This document shows, piece by piece, positions 38,463 to 48,010 of a stretch of DNA of 64,000 bases (position 1 is its first letter; each line of letters opens with the position of its first letter). Position numbers and translations under genes: made by a program. The notes under the pieces were generated by a model that searched no databases, was not told where the DNA came from, and was given only the letters and a program-made list of their open reading frames with translations. The stretch is from Helicobacter cinaedi CCUG 18818 = ATCC BAA-847 (lineage in GTDB: Bacteria; Campylobacterota; Campylobacteria; Campylobacterales; Helicobacteraceae): NCBI RefSeq assembly GCF_000155475.1, contig NZ_DS990393.1, forward strand, positions 174,535 to 238,534, given 5' to 3'.

Positions 38463-39739
38463 CTGCCTAATGCCCTAAATGCAATATCATCTCTAAAGTG
38501 CATACCTTTAAAAGAAATATGCTTCATAATTTCATAAGCATTATCTCGTGCTTTTTCTAAACTCTCCGCTAACCCTATAGCGAGTAGCACACGCCCACCA
38601 CTTGCTAGAATCTCGCCAGATTCTGCTTTACTCACTCCCGCATACACAATATGCCCTAGATTTTTATCAAAATCTTTTACAGCAATAGGCACAGCAGGAC
38701 TTGACTTATAAGGATAGTCTTTTGATGAAGCCACCACGGCTACAGCACATTTTTCAATCATCTTGCATTCAAGCTCTGAGATTTTCCCATCAATTGCGTG
38801 AGTTACAATATCAAACAATGGTGTCTCTAGTAGCGGCATTAGCACTTCACATTCAGGATCGCCAAAACGCACATTAAATTCAAGCAAGTATGGTGTCAGC
38901 TCATTATCCTTCTCACACACCATAATCCCGCCAAAAAGCACCCCCACAAATGGACTTCCCTGCTTACGCATCATATCTAGTGTAGGCGCGATAATATCTT
39001 TCTTAATCTTTTCAAGCAAAGATTTATCGCATAAAGGTGTAGGTGTATAAGCCCCCATACCACCGGTGTTTGGACCATTATCACCTGATAGTAACCGCTT
39101 GTGATCTTGACAGGCTGGAAGCATAATAAAATCCCTGCCATCACTTACGGCAAAAACGGATAGCTCATAGCCATCTAAATATTCTTCAATCACTACACGC
39201 ATTCCAGCATTGCCAAACGCCTTGCCGGAAAGCATTTCCTTTGTATGAGCAATAGCTTCATTATGACTAAGGGCTATAACAACACCTTTTCCTGCACATA
39301 ATCCATCAGCCTTTACCACAATCGGCGGTGTGAGCGTGTGGATAAACTCACTTAAAGCATTAATATCATTGGACTGCATATATTTTGCTGTTTTGATTCC
39401 TGCTTGTGAGACTAAATCTTTCATATATGCCTTGCTAGATTCTAACCTAGAAGCCGCTAGAGATGGACCAAACACACGCACATTATGTGCTATCAAAAAA
39501 TCACTTAGCCCCTCACTCAATGGTGCTTCAGGACCGATAATCACAAGTGTAATATTGTATTTTTGTATAGATTCTAAAATATCTGTATGTTTTGTAGCGG
39601 GGATATTGACACCTAGTGCGTGTGTGCCACCATTGCCCGGGGCAAAATACAAGCATTCCACTCTCTTATCATCTTTTAGCACAAGTCCCATAGCATATTC
39701 TCGCCCGCCATTACCGATAATCAATATATTCTCTCGCAT
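38459..39739 (-). CDS. purD: Phosphoribosylamine-glycine ligase
   Basis: Second step of purine synthesis; ATP-grasp enzyme. ILIIGNGGREYAMGLVL, FGPSLAASRLESSKAYMK, VVKADGLCAGKGVVIA, GGMGAYTPTPLC, LLEFNVRFGDPECEVLMPLL. 426 residues. A structured RNA candidate and its promoter lie upstream. Confidence 0.95.
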   Translation of the reverse strand: MRENILIIGNGGREYAMGLVLKDDKRVECLYFAPGNGGTHALGVNIPATKHTDILESIQKYNITLVIIGPEAPLSEGLSDFLIAHNVRVFGPSLAASRLESSKAYMKDLVSQAGIKTAKYMQSNDINALSEFIHTLTPPIVVKADGLCAGKGVVIALSHNEAIAHTKEMLSGKAFGNAGMRVVIEEYLDGYELSVFAVSDGRDFIMLPACQDHKRLLSGDNGPNTGGMGAYTPTPLCDKSLLEKIKKDIIAPTLDMMRKQGSPFVGVLFGGIMVCEKDNELTPYLLEFNVRFGDPECEVLMPLLETPLFDIVTHAIDGKISELECKMIEKCAVAVVASSKDYPYKSSPAVPIAVKDFDKNLGHIVYAGVSKAESGEILASGGRVLLAIGLAESLEKARDNAYEIMKHISFKGMHFRDDIAFRALGR

Positions 39740-39837
39740 ACTTTTTCCTTAAAGATTCTAAAACCCCCAAATGAGCGTTACCCCATTGTGCGTAGCCTAA
39801 AAAAGCCACAAACAGAGCTAAGAGAATCTCATTAGGC

Positions 39838-39963
39838 GACAAATCCTAACCACGCAAATGGCTCAAGCAGAAACACCGACACACAGAAATTACTACGATT
39901 AGCTCAAAAATCTTTTAGTAACAGACTAGCGATATGAAAGGAAAGACGCGTCATCTAGGTTGG
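39838..39963 (-). ncRNA. Candidate structured RNA (6S-like) upstream of purD
   Basis: The 309-base gap between purD and truA holds a strong promoter on the minus strand and no open frame. From the predicted start near 39962, the RNA can close a stem of CCTAG/TTAGG plus ACGC/GCGT. It opens a large internal bubble and ends in an apical TTACTA/TAGTAA hairpin. A closed stem, central bubble and end loop is the shape of 6S RNA, and I recall 6S lying by purD in this phylum. It is short for 6S, and the 3' end is a guess; a purD leader is the alternative. Confidence 0.4.
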
Positions 39964-39968
39964 GCGAC

Positions 39969-39974
39969 ATTATA
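39969..39974 (-). promoter_or_regulatory. -10 box upstream of ncRNA candidate/purD
   Basis: Perfect TATAAT in the context TTTGCTATAATGTCG on the minus strand, 230 bases upstream of the purD ATG. The long distance implies either a separate RNA or a long 5' leader. Confidence 0.65.
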
Positions 39975-40048
39975 GCAAATGAGTTTTAAAAGAATACTAA
40001 ACCAAACTGATTAGGGGCGTGTAATTAAACCTTTAAACTTTTAAGATT

Positions 40049-40786
40049 CTATTTTTTTATTTTGCTATACCCCACACCACAAAGATATAAGCCATTTGGG
40101 CTTATGGGGAAGTTATAATGTCTTTTTTTAGCTTGAATCTGCTCTTGCAGACTTTCTAAACTTAGCTCACCGCGACTTACGCTTAATGCCGCACCCACCA
40201 TTAGTCGCACTTGGGAACGCAAAAAGCCATTGCCCTTTATATACACAATATCTAAGCCCTTATGCTGATAGCTAAAAATTCTAAAAATATCACGGATAGA
40301 ATCTTTTGTAAAAGAGCCATTTTTCTTAAACAAAGCAAAATTATGCTTCCCCTTAAACATACTCAAAGCAGATTGAAACAACGCCCTATTGCCTATTTTT
40401 TCATAGCTCACATAGGCTGATTGAAAAGGACTTGGAGCGTGAGAGCTAAGCAAAAAGCGATAAGCTCGCCACAAAGCGTGGAATCTTGGGTGAAAATCTT
40501 CATTCACTCTTTCCAGTCTCCGCACCGCAATATGCGGATACAATTTAGCATTCAGCAGATTCTGCAAGGTGTGGCTATCCTCAAAATGCCTAGATTCAAA
40601 GCTAATGACCTGCCCTGTGGAATGCACACCCTTATCCGTGCGTGAAGTCCCTAGAATCTCGCCCCTTATCCCCACACGCGAAAATCCATCTTGCAATGCT
40701 CCCAGCACACTTGGCTTATGCTTTTGTAAGGCAAAGCCATAAAATGCACTGCCATCATAGGAAATCACAGCCTTGTATCGTGGCAT
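40049..40786 (-). CDS. truA: tRNA pseudouridine synthase A
   Basis: Pseudouridylates positions 38-40 of tRNA anticodon arms. Catalytic Asp in GTSRTDKGVHSTGQV (about residue 52), YDGSAFYGFALQ opening, FHPRFHALWRAYRF and the C-terminal FLRSQVRLMVGAAL. 245 residues. ATG shares a base with the stop of the upstream Lpt permease. Confidence 0.93.
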   Translation of the reverse strand: MPRYKAVISYDGSAFYGFALQKHKPSVLGALQDGFSRVGIRGEILGTSRTDKGVHSTGQVISFESRHFEDSHTLQNLLNAKLYPHIAVRRLERVNEDFHPRFHALWRAYRFLLSSHAPSPFQSAYVSYEKIGNRALFQSALSMFKGKHNFALFKKNGSFTKDSIRDIFRIFSYQHKGLDIVYIKGNGFLRSQVRLMVGAALSVSRGELSLESLQEQIQAKKRHYNFPISPNGLYLCGVGYSKIKK

Positions 40787-41811
40787 TAATAAAACCTTGC
40801 GATAAATTTTTTATACAGAAAAAATCCGCCAAAAAACCACAAAATCGGTATGCTTATCATTCCAACAAGGGCAAAATTATCCGAAGCGATGTACATAAGC
40901 ACAAAATATAACGCCACAGAGCCAATCACATAAAAATACGACATATTAGATCGAAATCGCGGATTAGCAATGCCAAAAAGCGGAATTAAAAAGATAGAAA
41001 CTAAAGGAAAAAGTGAGACCATTACAGCTTGAGCGAGTTTGCGGAGTTTTTGGCGAGATTCAAGGCTAAAGGCTTCTTTCCAATAGGCTATCAAGTCATA
41101 TCCGCTAAGCTGTGGCTCACTAACATTTTGTCGCACACTCATTGTATTATAATCCACCCTTTTTATCTCCTCGGGTGCGGCAAAATAGGCTTTGCCCGAT
41201 GTGAGATTTAGCTCAAACAAGCCTTGATTATTATTTGTTTGCCCAGATTGCGCGACAATAAAAGTATCGCCCTCAAAGCCATTTTCCGAAAATAGCACGA
41301 GATTTTGATATTTGCGATTATCCACACTATCCACATACACAAGCCAATCACCAAGCTTTTGCCCAAACTCACCGGGTTTAATATTTACATCAATATCCGC
41401 CTTTTTTTGTGCTACAAAATTTTTAGACGCACTTGTGGTTAAAGGCAGCAAAATAAATGAAAATACAAATAAAACCAAAGTGGCAAGAAGCGTAATAGGC
41501 AAAAAAAATCGCACCATATCAAGTGGCTTACTCCCAAGTGAAAAGCACACCATAAGCTCATAATCATACGCTAGACGCGAGATTCCAAGCACAAGTGCGG
41601 CAAAAAAGGTAATAGGGATAATAAAAAACAGACTACTTGGGATAAGATACATAAATAATGTCCCTAAATCTAAAAAGCTCATTTTCACTACATAAGTCCG
41701 CCCAGCTATGTCAATGAGCAACACCACAGAAGCGATAAAAAACAGCACGAGAAAAAATGGGAAAAAAATCTGTGCAAAAGAGCTAAAAAGATATTTTTTA
41801 AGCATTGCCAA
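40786..41811 (-). CDS. LptF/LptG-type LPS export permease
   Basis: 341 residues of the YjgP/YjgQ family: three N-terminal membrane segments, a large periplasmic beta-jellyroll domain (about 120-250: DIDVNIKPGEFGQKLGDWLV), and three C-terminal segments (AVMVSLFPLVSIFLIPLFG). It forms the inner-membrane LptB2FG transporter that feeds LptD. I cannot tell LptF from LptG by eye. It overlaps the A24 peptidase gene by 14 bases. Confidence 0.85.
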   Translation of the reverse strand: MAMLKKYLFSSFAQIFFPFFLVLFFIASVVLLIDIAGRTYVVKMSFLDLGTLFMYLIPSSLFFIIPITFFAALVLGISRLAYDYELMVCFSLGSKPLDMVRFFLPITLLATLVLFVFSFILLPLTTSASKNFVAQKKADIDVNIKPGEFGQKLGDWLVYVDSVDNRKYQNLVLFSENGFEGDTFIVAQSGQTNNNQGLFELNLTSGKAYFAAPEEIKRVDYNTMSVRQNVSEPQLSGYDLIAYWKEAFSLESRQKLRKLAQAVMVSLFPLVSIFLIPLFGIANPRFRSNMSYFYVIGSVALYFVLMYIASDNFALVGMISIPILWFFGGFFLYKKFIARFY

Positions 41812-42463
41812 GATTCTCGCTCATAACAAAATGTAGCCATATAAAATTCAGCAAAACACCCACAAAAATAAAAAAACAAAATGGAAGCTTAAGATTCACA
41901 AGATTTACTTTGTAAAATACCCTTAAAACAACCGCATAAAAGAGTGCGACAATACTACCTAAAAATACAGCCACAAATGCATCAAGCACCCCAAAGGCAA
42001 TGCCAATAGAGCTTAGCACAATTATATCTGCCTCCCCGATAATATCCTTTTTCGCCATAGATTGATACATAATTTTGAGTGCAAAAAATACTCCACCAAC
42101 GCCAAAGCCAAGTAACACCCTTTGTATGAAGCTCTCTTGCATAAACATAGAATCTAAAAAAGCAAACACTACACACACTAAAAGCAGTAAAAAATTTAGC
42201 ACATCAGGCAAGGCAAGGCATTGGATATCAATGAGACCAAGTAACAATAAAAGCATAAGCACCACATAAACCGCCCCAGCTTCAAGCCAATAAAGCATTG
42301 CAAGTGAAAAAATAAACAACAGCATAAAGTAGATTCTATACCGAGTGGAAGCAAAAGTCGCTCTAAGCAACGCGGAAAAATGCGTATAAGTGCCACTATA
42401 CAAATGAATAAGCAATACCCCAATAAAAGCATAAAACAAAGAAAGAGAGATAAAGCCTAGCAT
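41798..42463 (-). CDS. A24-family (prepilin peptidase-like) membrane protease
   Basis: 221 residues, about seven membrane segments. The two aspartyl-protease motifs are LIDIQCLALPDVLN and GEADIIVLSSIGIAFG (family consensus GxGD, here GEAD). The cytoplasmic methyltransferase domain with its zinc cysteines, found in full prepilin peptidases, is missing. No pilin-like gene lies in this window, so the substrate is unknown. Confidence 0.75.
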   Translation of the reverse strand: MLGFISLSLFYAFIGVLLIHLYSGTYTHFSALLRATFASTRYRIYFMLLFIFSLAMLYWLEAGAVYVVLMLLLLLGLIDIQCLALPDVLNFLLLLVCVVFAFLDSMFMQESFIQRVLLGFGVGGVFFALKIMYQSMAKKDIIGEADIIVLSSIGIAFGVLDAFVAVFLGSIVALFYAVVLRVFYKVNLVNLKLPFCFFIFVGVLLNFIWLHFVMSENLGNA

Positions 42464-42487
42464 ATTTTTACCCCTTTTGCCCCAAAG

Positions 42488-43120
42488 CTACCTTACCACA
42501 CCATTTTGCACATCAACAAATAAGCACTCCCCAAGGCTTTCACCCTTATCTAAAACCCCTTTAACTTTTCTAAATCGCTTGATAATCTGTCGCCCCCCAT
42601 CAAGCATAGGTGCGACAATAGTGCCACCATCTTCAAGCTGATTCACAATCCCTTGTGGAATCTCTCTCGCACACGCTGAAAACAATATTGCATCAAAAGG
42701 GGCATATTCCGCCCAGCCCTTTTGCCCATCATCGAGTTTAACAAAGATATTATGCACTTGTAACGCCCTAAAACGCTCCCTTGCTTCACTTAAAAGCTTA
42801 TCAATGCGTTCAATGCTAAAAACCCTGCGAAACATTTTTGATAATACCATTGCTTGATACCCACTCCCACAGCCAATCTCCAGCACAGAATCTCCACCAT
42901 TTGGAGCGAGATATTCCGTCATTTGAGCCACGGTCAAAGGTGAGCTAATCCATTGTGAATCTACCATTGGCAAAGCATTAATCTCATAAGAGAGATGAGC
43001 AAAAGCAGGAGGGACGAATATTTCACGATTAACGCTACTTAGGGCTTGTATAACTTTGGGCGATAATGGGAGTTTTGCCTGTATCTCATCACACATTTTT
43101 TTTGCTAGTTTTCTATACAT
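42488..43120 (-). CDS. pcm: Protein-L-isoaspartate O-methyltransferase
   Basis: Repairs isoaspartyl damage. 210 residues with SAM motif I VLEIGCGSGYQAMVLSKM, pre-motif MVDSQWISSPLTVAQMTEYL, and post-motif FDAILFSACAREIP. The expected Thr-Ser substrate contact (ISSP) is present. Confidence 0.93.
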   Translation of the reverse strand: MYRKLAKKMCDEIQAKLPLSPKVIQALSSVNREIFVPPAFAHLSYEINALPMVDSQWISSPLTVAQMTEYLAPNGGDSVLEIGCGSGYQAMVLSKMFRRVFSIERIDKLLSEARERFRALQVHNIFVKLDDGQKGWAEYAPFDAILFSACAREIPQGIVNQLEDGGTIVAPMLDGGRQIIKRFRKVKGVLDKGESLGECLFVDVQNGVVR

Positions 43121-43162
43121 AGTCCCTACACGCTTTCCTTACACACTGCCCTGCTTATGCTT

Positions 43163-43903
43163 TTATACATTAATCTGTATGCCCGTATTGAGATATTTTC
43201 TCATACGCGAAGTTTCATTTATATCCACCACTTGGGCAATATAATTTTTCTTATCATTTTTATATACAACGCCATAAGGCGTGATGATTGAGCTTCCCTT
43301 TGCCATAGTGTCATTAGCACTATTACTCGCCACAACAAAAGCTTGATTCGCCACAGCAAGGGCTTGGGATAGAATCTCAAAGTGATTTTTTCTTGCCTTG
43401 CCCCATTGTGCGCTTACAAAAATCACATCTGCCCCTTTAATTTGCTCCCACAACTCAACAAAACGCAACTCAAAGCAGATTAAAGCCGCACATCTTAGCC
43501 CATCTATCTCAAAAAAGCCTATCTCATCTTTATCCCCTGCCTGAAAATGCAACTGCTCATCACCTAGTAAAAAGAGCTTATTTTTACTCTGCTTGTGAAT
43601 CACCTCGCCTTTATGAAACACTTTAAGATTATTAAAAAACTTTTTATTTTTCTTTTCAATCATTGTGGTAATAAGCGTATTTTTATACTTCGCACTGCAT
43701 TCTAAAAGTCGCTCTGTGGCGAGTTTAGAAAACTCACTTGCTTCTTCCATACGCTGATAGGCAAAGCCACTTAGCACCACTTCAGGTGCGCAAATAATGG
43801 CATCTTTACCACATTGTGCGACAAAATCCTCCACCTGTTTCAAATTCCTAGCAAAATCCTGCCCCGTCTTTATCTGCATACAATAAAGTTTTTTAGAAAT
43901 CAT
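43163..43903 (-). CDS. Carbon-nitrogen hydrolase (nitrilase superfamily)
   Basis: Full Glu-Lys-Cys catalytic set: Glu in [13 protein letters not shown], Lys in [12 protein letters not shown], and Cys in [16 protein letters not shown]. About 246 residues from the ATG at 43903. A TTG one codon earlier is better spaced from GGGGAG, and the longer open frame inside nrdB is unlikely. It overlaps nrdB by 11 bases. Substrate unknown (omega-amidase or amidohydrolase like). Confidence 0.8.
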   Translation of the reverse strand: MISKKLYCMQIKTGQDFARNLKQVEDFVAQCGKDAIICAPEVVLSGFAYQRMEEASEFSKLATERLLECSAKYKNTLITTMIEKKNKKFFNNLKVFHKGEVIHKQSKNKLFLLGDEQLHFQAGDKDEIGFFEIDGLRCAALICFELRFVELWEQIKGADVIFVSAQWGKARKNHFEILSQALAVANQAFVVASNSANDTMAKGSSIITPYGVVYKNDKKNYIAQVVDINETSRMRKYLNTGIQINV

Positions 43904-44939
43904 CAAAATTAATACTCCCCTTTGAATAATTTGTAACCTTAGCTTCAAAGAAATTTGTTTTTTGGTCATTAAAGCTTGCAAACTGCTCAACCCACTTAAT
44001 AGGATTTTTTGAATGATAAATCTCTCTTAACCCCACCGCCCTTAAACGCATATCTGCAAGGTATTGAATATACTCTCGTATAATCTCCGCAGTCAGCCCT
44101 AGAATCTGCCCTTGCGTGATATATTCTCCCCACACAGATTCTATTTCCACCGCCTTTTGAAACATCGCTATAACCTCTTCTTCAAGCGAAGGAGTAAAAA
44201 GATGTGGCTGCTCCTTTCTTAAGGCGTTTATCATTTGCTGAAACACAAGCAAATGCGTTACCTCATCTCGCTGGATAAAGCGTATCATTTGGGCAGAGCC
44301 TAGCATTTTACCACTACGAGCAAGTGTATAAAAATATGAGAATCCACTATAAAAATATATACCCTCTAAAATTTGATTCGCAAAGAGTGCTTTAAGCAGA
44401 TTCTGCTCTGTTGGTTGTTTGCCAAGCTCAATATACACATTGGCTATATGGTCGTTTTTGCTCCTTAGCTGCATATCCACACGCCACATTTCATAAATCT
44501 CATCTGTATTTGCCGAGATAGATTCCACCATAACCGCATAGCTTTGTGAATGCAATGCCTCTTCAAAAGCCTGACGCACAAGGATAAGATTAATCTCTGG
44601 GCTTGTGATGTAGGGATTAACATTATCAATAAGGTTATTTGTCTGTAAAGAATCCATAAAGATAAGTTGTGCTAACGCCCTATCATACCCCGCTTTTTCT
44701 TGGGCAGTTAGCCCATCGGCATAATCACGCTTATCGCCATTGAGATTAACTTCCTCAGGAAACCAAGTGTTTGCGAGCATTGTTTTCCAAAGATTATAAG
44801 CCCACTGATATTTGATTTTATTCAAATCAAACATACTTGTAGGATTCCCGCCAAAAATCTTACGATCTTTTACGCTCTCTTTAGATTCTGGATTATAAAT
44901 TTTTTTGCGTTCAATATTTTGAGGTTGAGCTGTATCCAT
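43893..44939 (-). CDS. nrdB: Ribonucleotide reductase beta subunit
   Basis: Class I small subunit. Helical bundle with di-iron ligand motifs [19 protein letters not shown] and [16 protein letters not shown]. It has a C-terminal peptide (GSINFDDF) of the kind that docks into NrdA. 348 residues. nrdA is not in the window. A tRNA-Leu gene lies upstream. Confidence 0.93.
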   Translation of the reverse strand: MDTAQPQNIERKKIYNPESKESVKDRKIFGGNPTSMFDLNKIKYQWAYNLWKTMLANTWFPEEVNLNGDKRDYADGLTAQEKAGYDRALAQLIFMDSLQTNNLIDNVNPYITSPEINLILVRQAFEEALHSQSYAVMVESISANTDEIYEMWRVDMQLRSKNDHIANVYIELGKQPTEQNLLKALFANQILEGIYFYSGFSYFYTLARSGKMLGSAQMIRFIQRDEVTHLLVFQQMINALRKEQPHLFTPSLEEEVIAMFQKAVEIESVWGEYITQGQILGLTAEIIREYIQYLADMRLRAVGLREIYHSKNPIKWVEQFASFNDQKTNFFEAKVTNYSKGSINFDDF

Positions 44940-45036
44940 TACGAAGACCCTTGAAAATTTTTAAGAATGCGATTGTAGCAAACTAAGACTTAAAAACGAC
45001 ATATAAACAAAAAGATTTGGGGAAATAAAAAAGAAG

Positions 45037-45121
45037 TGGTGCGGGAAAGAGGACTTGAACCTCCACGCCTTGCGGCGCCAGATCCTAAGTCTGGTGCGTC
45101 TGCCAATTTCGCCATTCCCGC
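45037..45121 (-). tRNA. tRNA-Leu (TAG)
   Basis: Acceptor GCGGGAA pairs perfectly with TTCCCGC and CCA is encoded. Anticodon stem CCAGA/TCTGG encloses CTTAGGA (anticodon TAG); long variable arm. Third leucine tRNA of the window. Confidence 0.95.
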
Positions 45122-45213
45122 AAGCGTTTATTAGGCTTAAACCTAAAAACAAGGTGGGGATTTTACTTGATTATTCTTTAAAATTTTCTAAAATCACCCA
45201 TAATTGCCTAAAA

Positions 45214-47133
45214 CTATACGCCAACCCATTGTTTAATAGAATCTGCTAGGCTTTGCGTTCCTAGCCCAAGAGCAGATTCTACAATACCACTATTGCCGTG
45301 GGGAATAAAGCTATCTTGTATTTCAAAGCTTTTAAATGCCACATTCAGCAGATTTTCTTCCGCCATAAACTCAAGCAAAGCACTCCCCACACCGCCCATA
45401 GCATAGCTATCACTCAACACGCAAATATGCGTATGGCTTTGACACAAAATTTTAAGCCTCTCTTTGTCAAGGGGCTTTACAAAACGCAAATCAAGCAAGG
45501 TAGGATTTAGCCCAAATTCACGCAAAGATTCTCGCACATAATACGCTCTGCCTACGCCATTCCCATAGCCTATAAGCAGAATCTTTTCTCCTTGAATGAG
45601 TAGCTCCGCCTTGCCTAGCTCAAATGCCCTAGATTCAAACACGCCATCTTCTAACACAAATTTTGAACGCGGATAGCGAAAGGCACAAGGGGCATTATCG
45701 CAATGATAGGCAAAGTCAACCGCTTGAGCTAAACTTGCATTATCGCGTGGGGCAAAAAGCACAAAGTTAGGAATAGAGCGTAAGTAGGCAATATCAAATA
45801 GTCCTTGATGTGTCTCGCCATCTTCACCCACAATCCCCGCCCTATCAATGCAAAATCGCACAGGCAACCCTAAGATTCCAACATCGTGTATCAGCTGATC
45901 ATACGCACGCTGCAAAAAAGTAGAGTAAATCGCCACAAATGGCTTATAGCCCTCCTTTGCCATTGCCGCCATTGAAGTAACCCCGTGAGCCTCGCAAATC
46001 GCCACATCCCAGAATCTTTGCGGATATTTTTCAATCAGTCTATCCATTCCCGTCCCGCTTGGCATAGCTGCGGTAATGCCTACGACCAATTCATCATTGC
46101 AACAGGATTCTAAAGCCTTTGAAAAGACCGCTGTTGGGGTGATTTGAGTGGATTTTTTAATCACAGAGCCGGTGCTTATATCAAAAGGAGCTACGCCGTG
46201 CCACTGCTCAAAATGCCCTTCAGCTATCTCATACCCCTTGCCTTTAAGCGTTTGGGCGTGGATAATCACGGGCTTTTTCATCTCTTTTGCCCTTTGTAGT
46301 GTATTGATAATGAGTTCAATATTATGCCCATCAATGGGACCTACATAATCAAGCCCTAGCTCTTCAAACAAAATCCCGGGCGTGATGAGCTTCAAAGATT
46401 CTTCAAAGCGTTTAGCAAGGTAAGTCGCTGAATCCGGCATTTTTTGTAAGACTTTTTTAATGCTATGGCGTGTTTTTTGATACAGTGGAGTAGTAAGAAT
46501 CTGTGAAAGATAGTTGCTTATTGCACCTATGGGCTTAGCGATACTCATCTCATTATCATTTAAAACAATCACCATTGGGTATTTTCTATCGCCTAGTTCA
46601 TTGAGTGCTTCATACACGAGCCCCGCACTCATTGACCCATCGCCTATCATAATCACAGGCATATATTCATTATTTTGTAACGCCCTAGCCTTAGCCGCCC
46701 CAACGCCCAAAGAAATAGAAGTAGAGCTATGCCCAGCGATAAAATAATCACTCGCAGATTCTTTAGGGTGGCAAAATCCACTTATACCCCCATACTGCCG
46801 AAGTGTGCTAAACTCACTAAAACGCCCGGTTAGAATCTTATGTGCGTAAGCTTGATGAGACACATCAAAGATAAAAGGGTGCTTTGTTGCATCAAAGACG
46901 GCGTGCATACCTATAATCAAATCTACCGCTCCAAGTGTGGAGCTTAAATGTCCGCCATTGGTGCTCACCACTTCTAAGATTCTTTTGCGAATACAGGTTG
47001 CCACACTTTTAAGCTCATCTAAAGACATTGTCCGCAAGGTATCAAACACACTCTCTTTGGCTAGACACACATCTAACGCCCTAGAATCTAAATCCTTTGT
47101 CTCATTCAATGCCGACACCTTTGCCATTTCCAT
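45214..47133 (-). CDS. dxs: 1-deoxy-D-xylulose-5-phosphate synthase
   Basis: Thiamine-diphosphate enzyme opening the MEP isoprenoid pathway. HLSSTLGAVDLIIGMHAVFD, MIGDGSMSAGLVYEALNELG (GDG...N thiamine motif), DRAGIVGEDGETHQGLFD, and a C-terminal transketolase domain (VLSDSYAMGGVGSALLEF). 639 residues. It lies directly after fliH, as in H. pylori. Confidence 0.96.
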   Translation of the reverse strand: MEMAKVSALNETKDLDSRALDVCLAKESVFDTLRTMSLDELKSVATCIRKRILEVVSTNGGHLSSTLGAVDLIIGMHAVFDATKHPFIFDVSHQAYAHKILTGRFSEFSTLRQYGGISGFCHPKESASDYFIAGHSSTSISLGVGAAKARALQNNEYMPVIMIGDGSMSAGLVYEALNELGDRKYPMVIVLNDNEMSIAKPIGAISNYLSQILTTPLYQKTRHSIKKVLQKMPDSATYLAKRFEESLKLITPGILFEELGLDYVGPIDGHNIELIINTLQRAKEMKKPVIIHAQTLKGKGYEIAEGHFEQWHGVAPFDISTGSVIKKSTQITPTAVFSKALESCCNDELVVGITAAMPSGTGMDRLIEKYPQRFWDVAICEAHGVTSMAAMAKEGYKPFVAIYSTFLQRAYDQLIHDVGILGLPVRFCIDRAGIVGEDGETHQGLFDIAYLRSIPNFVLFAPRDNASLAQAVDFAYHCDNAPCAFRYPRSKFVLEDGVFESRAFELGKAELLIQGEKILLIGYGNGVGRAYYVRESLREFGLNPTLLDLRFVKPLDKERLKILCQSHTHICVLSDSYAMGGVGSALLEFMAEENLLNVAFKSFEIQDSFIPHGNSGIVESALGLGTQSLADSIKQWVGV

Positions 47134-47158
47134 TTATCTTTCCTAGTCTCTTTTGCCA

Positions 47159-48010
47159 TTAATCACGCATATTTTCTAGCACGGATTGCTTCAAATTCTT
47201 ATATCGTGCCATAATTGTGCCATCAAGATTCCCACTATCACTTACGATCACCACACCGCCTAAACTCACAGCACTATCAGCTAGAATCTCAACCTTTGTA
47301 TTTTCACTCAACTGCTCTTTTAAGAAGAGATAATCACTTGGATTGACTTTGATTTTAATGTTTGTTGCGTCCATTATGGAGTTTAACAACTCCTTTGTTA
47401 AACCAAGCGCAATTTTTTGAGAGTTTTCACTCACTTCGCTCAAAATCACCTCTTTTGCAATATCCACAGAAATCGCACTTAGCTCCTTTTCCAAATCCTC
47501 CAAATGCTTTTGACTTTGCTTTAAGGCAGATTCTAGTGTGATAATAGAATCTACAAGCGATTTTTTCTGCGTATTTATCTCGGCAAATAGCTCATCTTTT
47601 GCCTTAGTTTCAGCCTCTCTAAAGCCGTCCTTGTAGCCTTCTTCTCTCGCACTTGCTACCCTTTGCTCACTTTCTACTTGCAGTTTTTCAAACTGAATCT
47701 GCAACTTTGCTAAAGAGCTAGATAACTCATCTGTCTTTTGTAACAATCTCTCGACTAGTTCCTGCTCTAAGGTAGCGATTTTTTGCATTGTAGATTCTGT
47801 GTTTTGAACCTCCGTGGAAGCTTGTGTCTCACCTAAAATCTCACTTTCATTTATCTCGCTAGTTGTCTCTTTATTTATCTCTTTACTTGGCTCTAGGATT
47901 TTGCCAGATTCTAACATCTCACTTGTAATGCTCTTAAACTCATATTTTTTAATATTATGATTTTTAAGCTCCTCTTGCCCAATAATATTTTCTTGACTAA
48001 GCAATGACAT
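47159..48010 (-). CDS. fliH: Flagellar assembly protein FliH
   Basis: Stator-like regulator of the export ATPase FliI. 283 residues: a charged, variable N-terminus, a coiled coil (about 80-130), AREEGYKDGFREAETKAKDE (an FliH-type Gly-rich helix), and a C-terminal V-ATPase-E-like domain (LGLTKELLNSIMDATNIKIKV). Overlaps fliG by 14 bases. Confidence 0.85.
   Translation of the reverse strand: MSLLSQENIIGQEELKNHNIKKYEFKSITSEMLESGKILEPSKEINKETTSEINESEILGETQASTEVQNTESTMQKIATLEQELVERLLQKTDELSSSLAKLQIQFEKLQVESEQRVASAREEGYKDGFREAETKAKDELFAEINTQKKSLVDSIITLESALKQSQKHLEDLEKELSAISVDIAKEVILSEVSENSQKIALGLTKELLNSIMDATNIKIKVNPSDYLFLKEQLSENTKVEILADSAVSLGGVVIVSDSGNLDGTIMARYKNLKQSVLENMRD

Noticed and set aside
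39838-39963. tmRNA, SRP RNA or RNase P RNA
   Set aside because: No tRNA-like end with CCA, no GGAAGGAAGCAGC-type SRP loop and no conserved RNase P P4 core on either strand.
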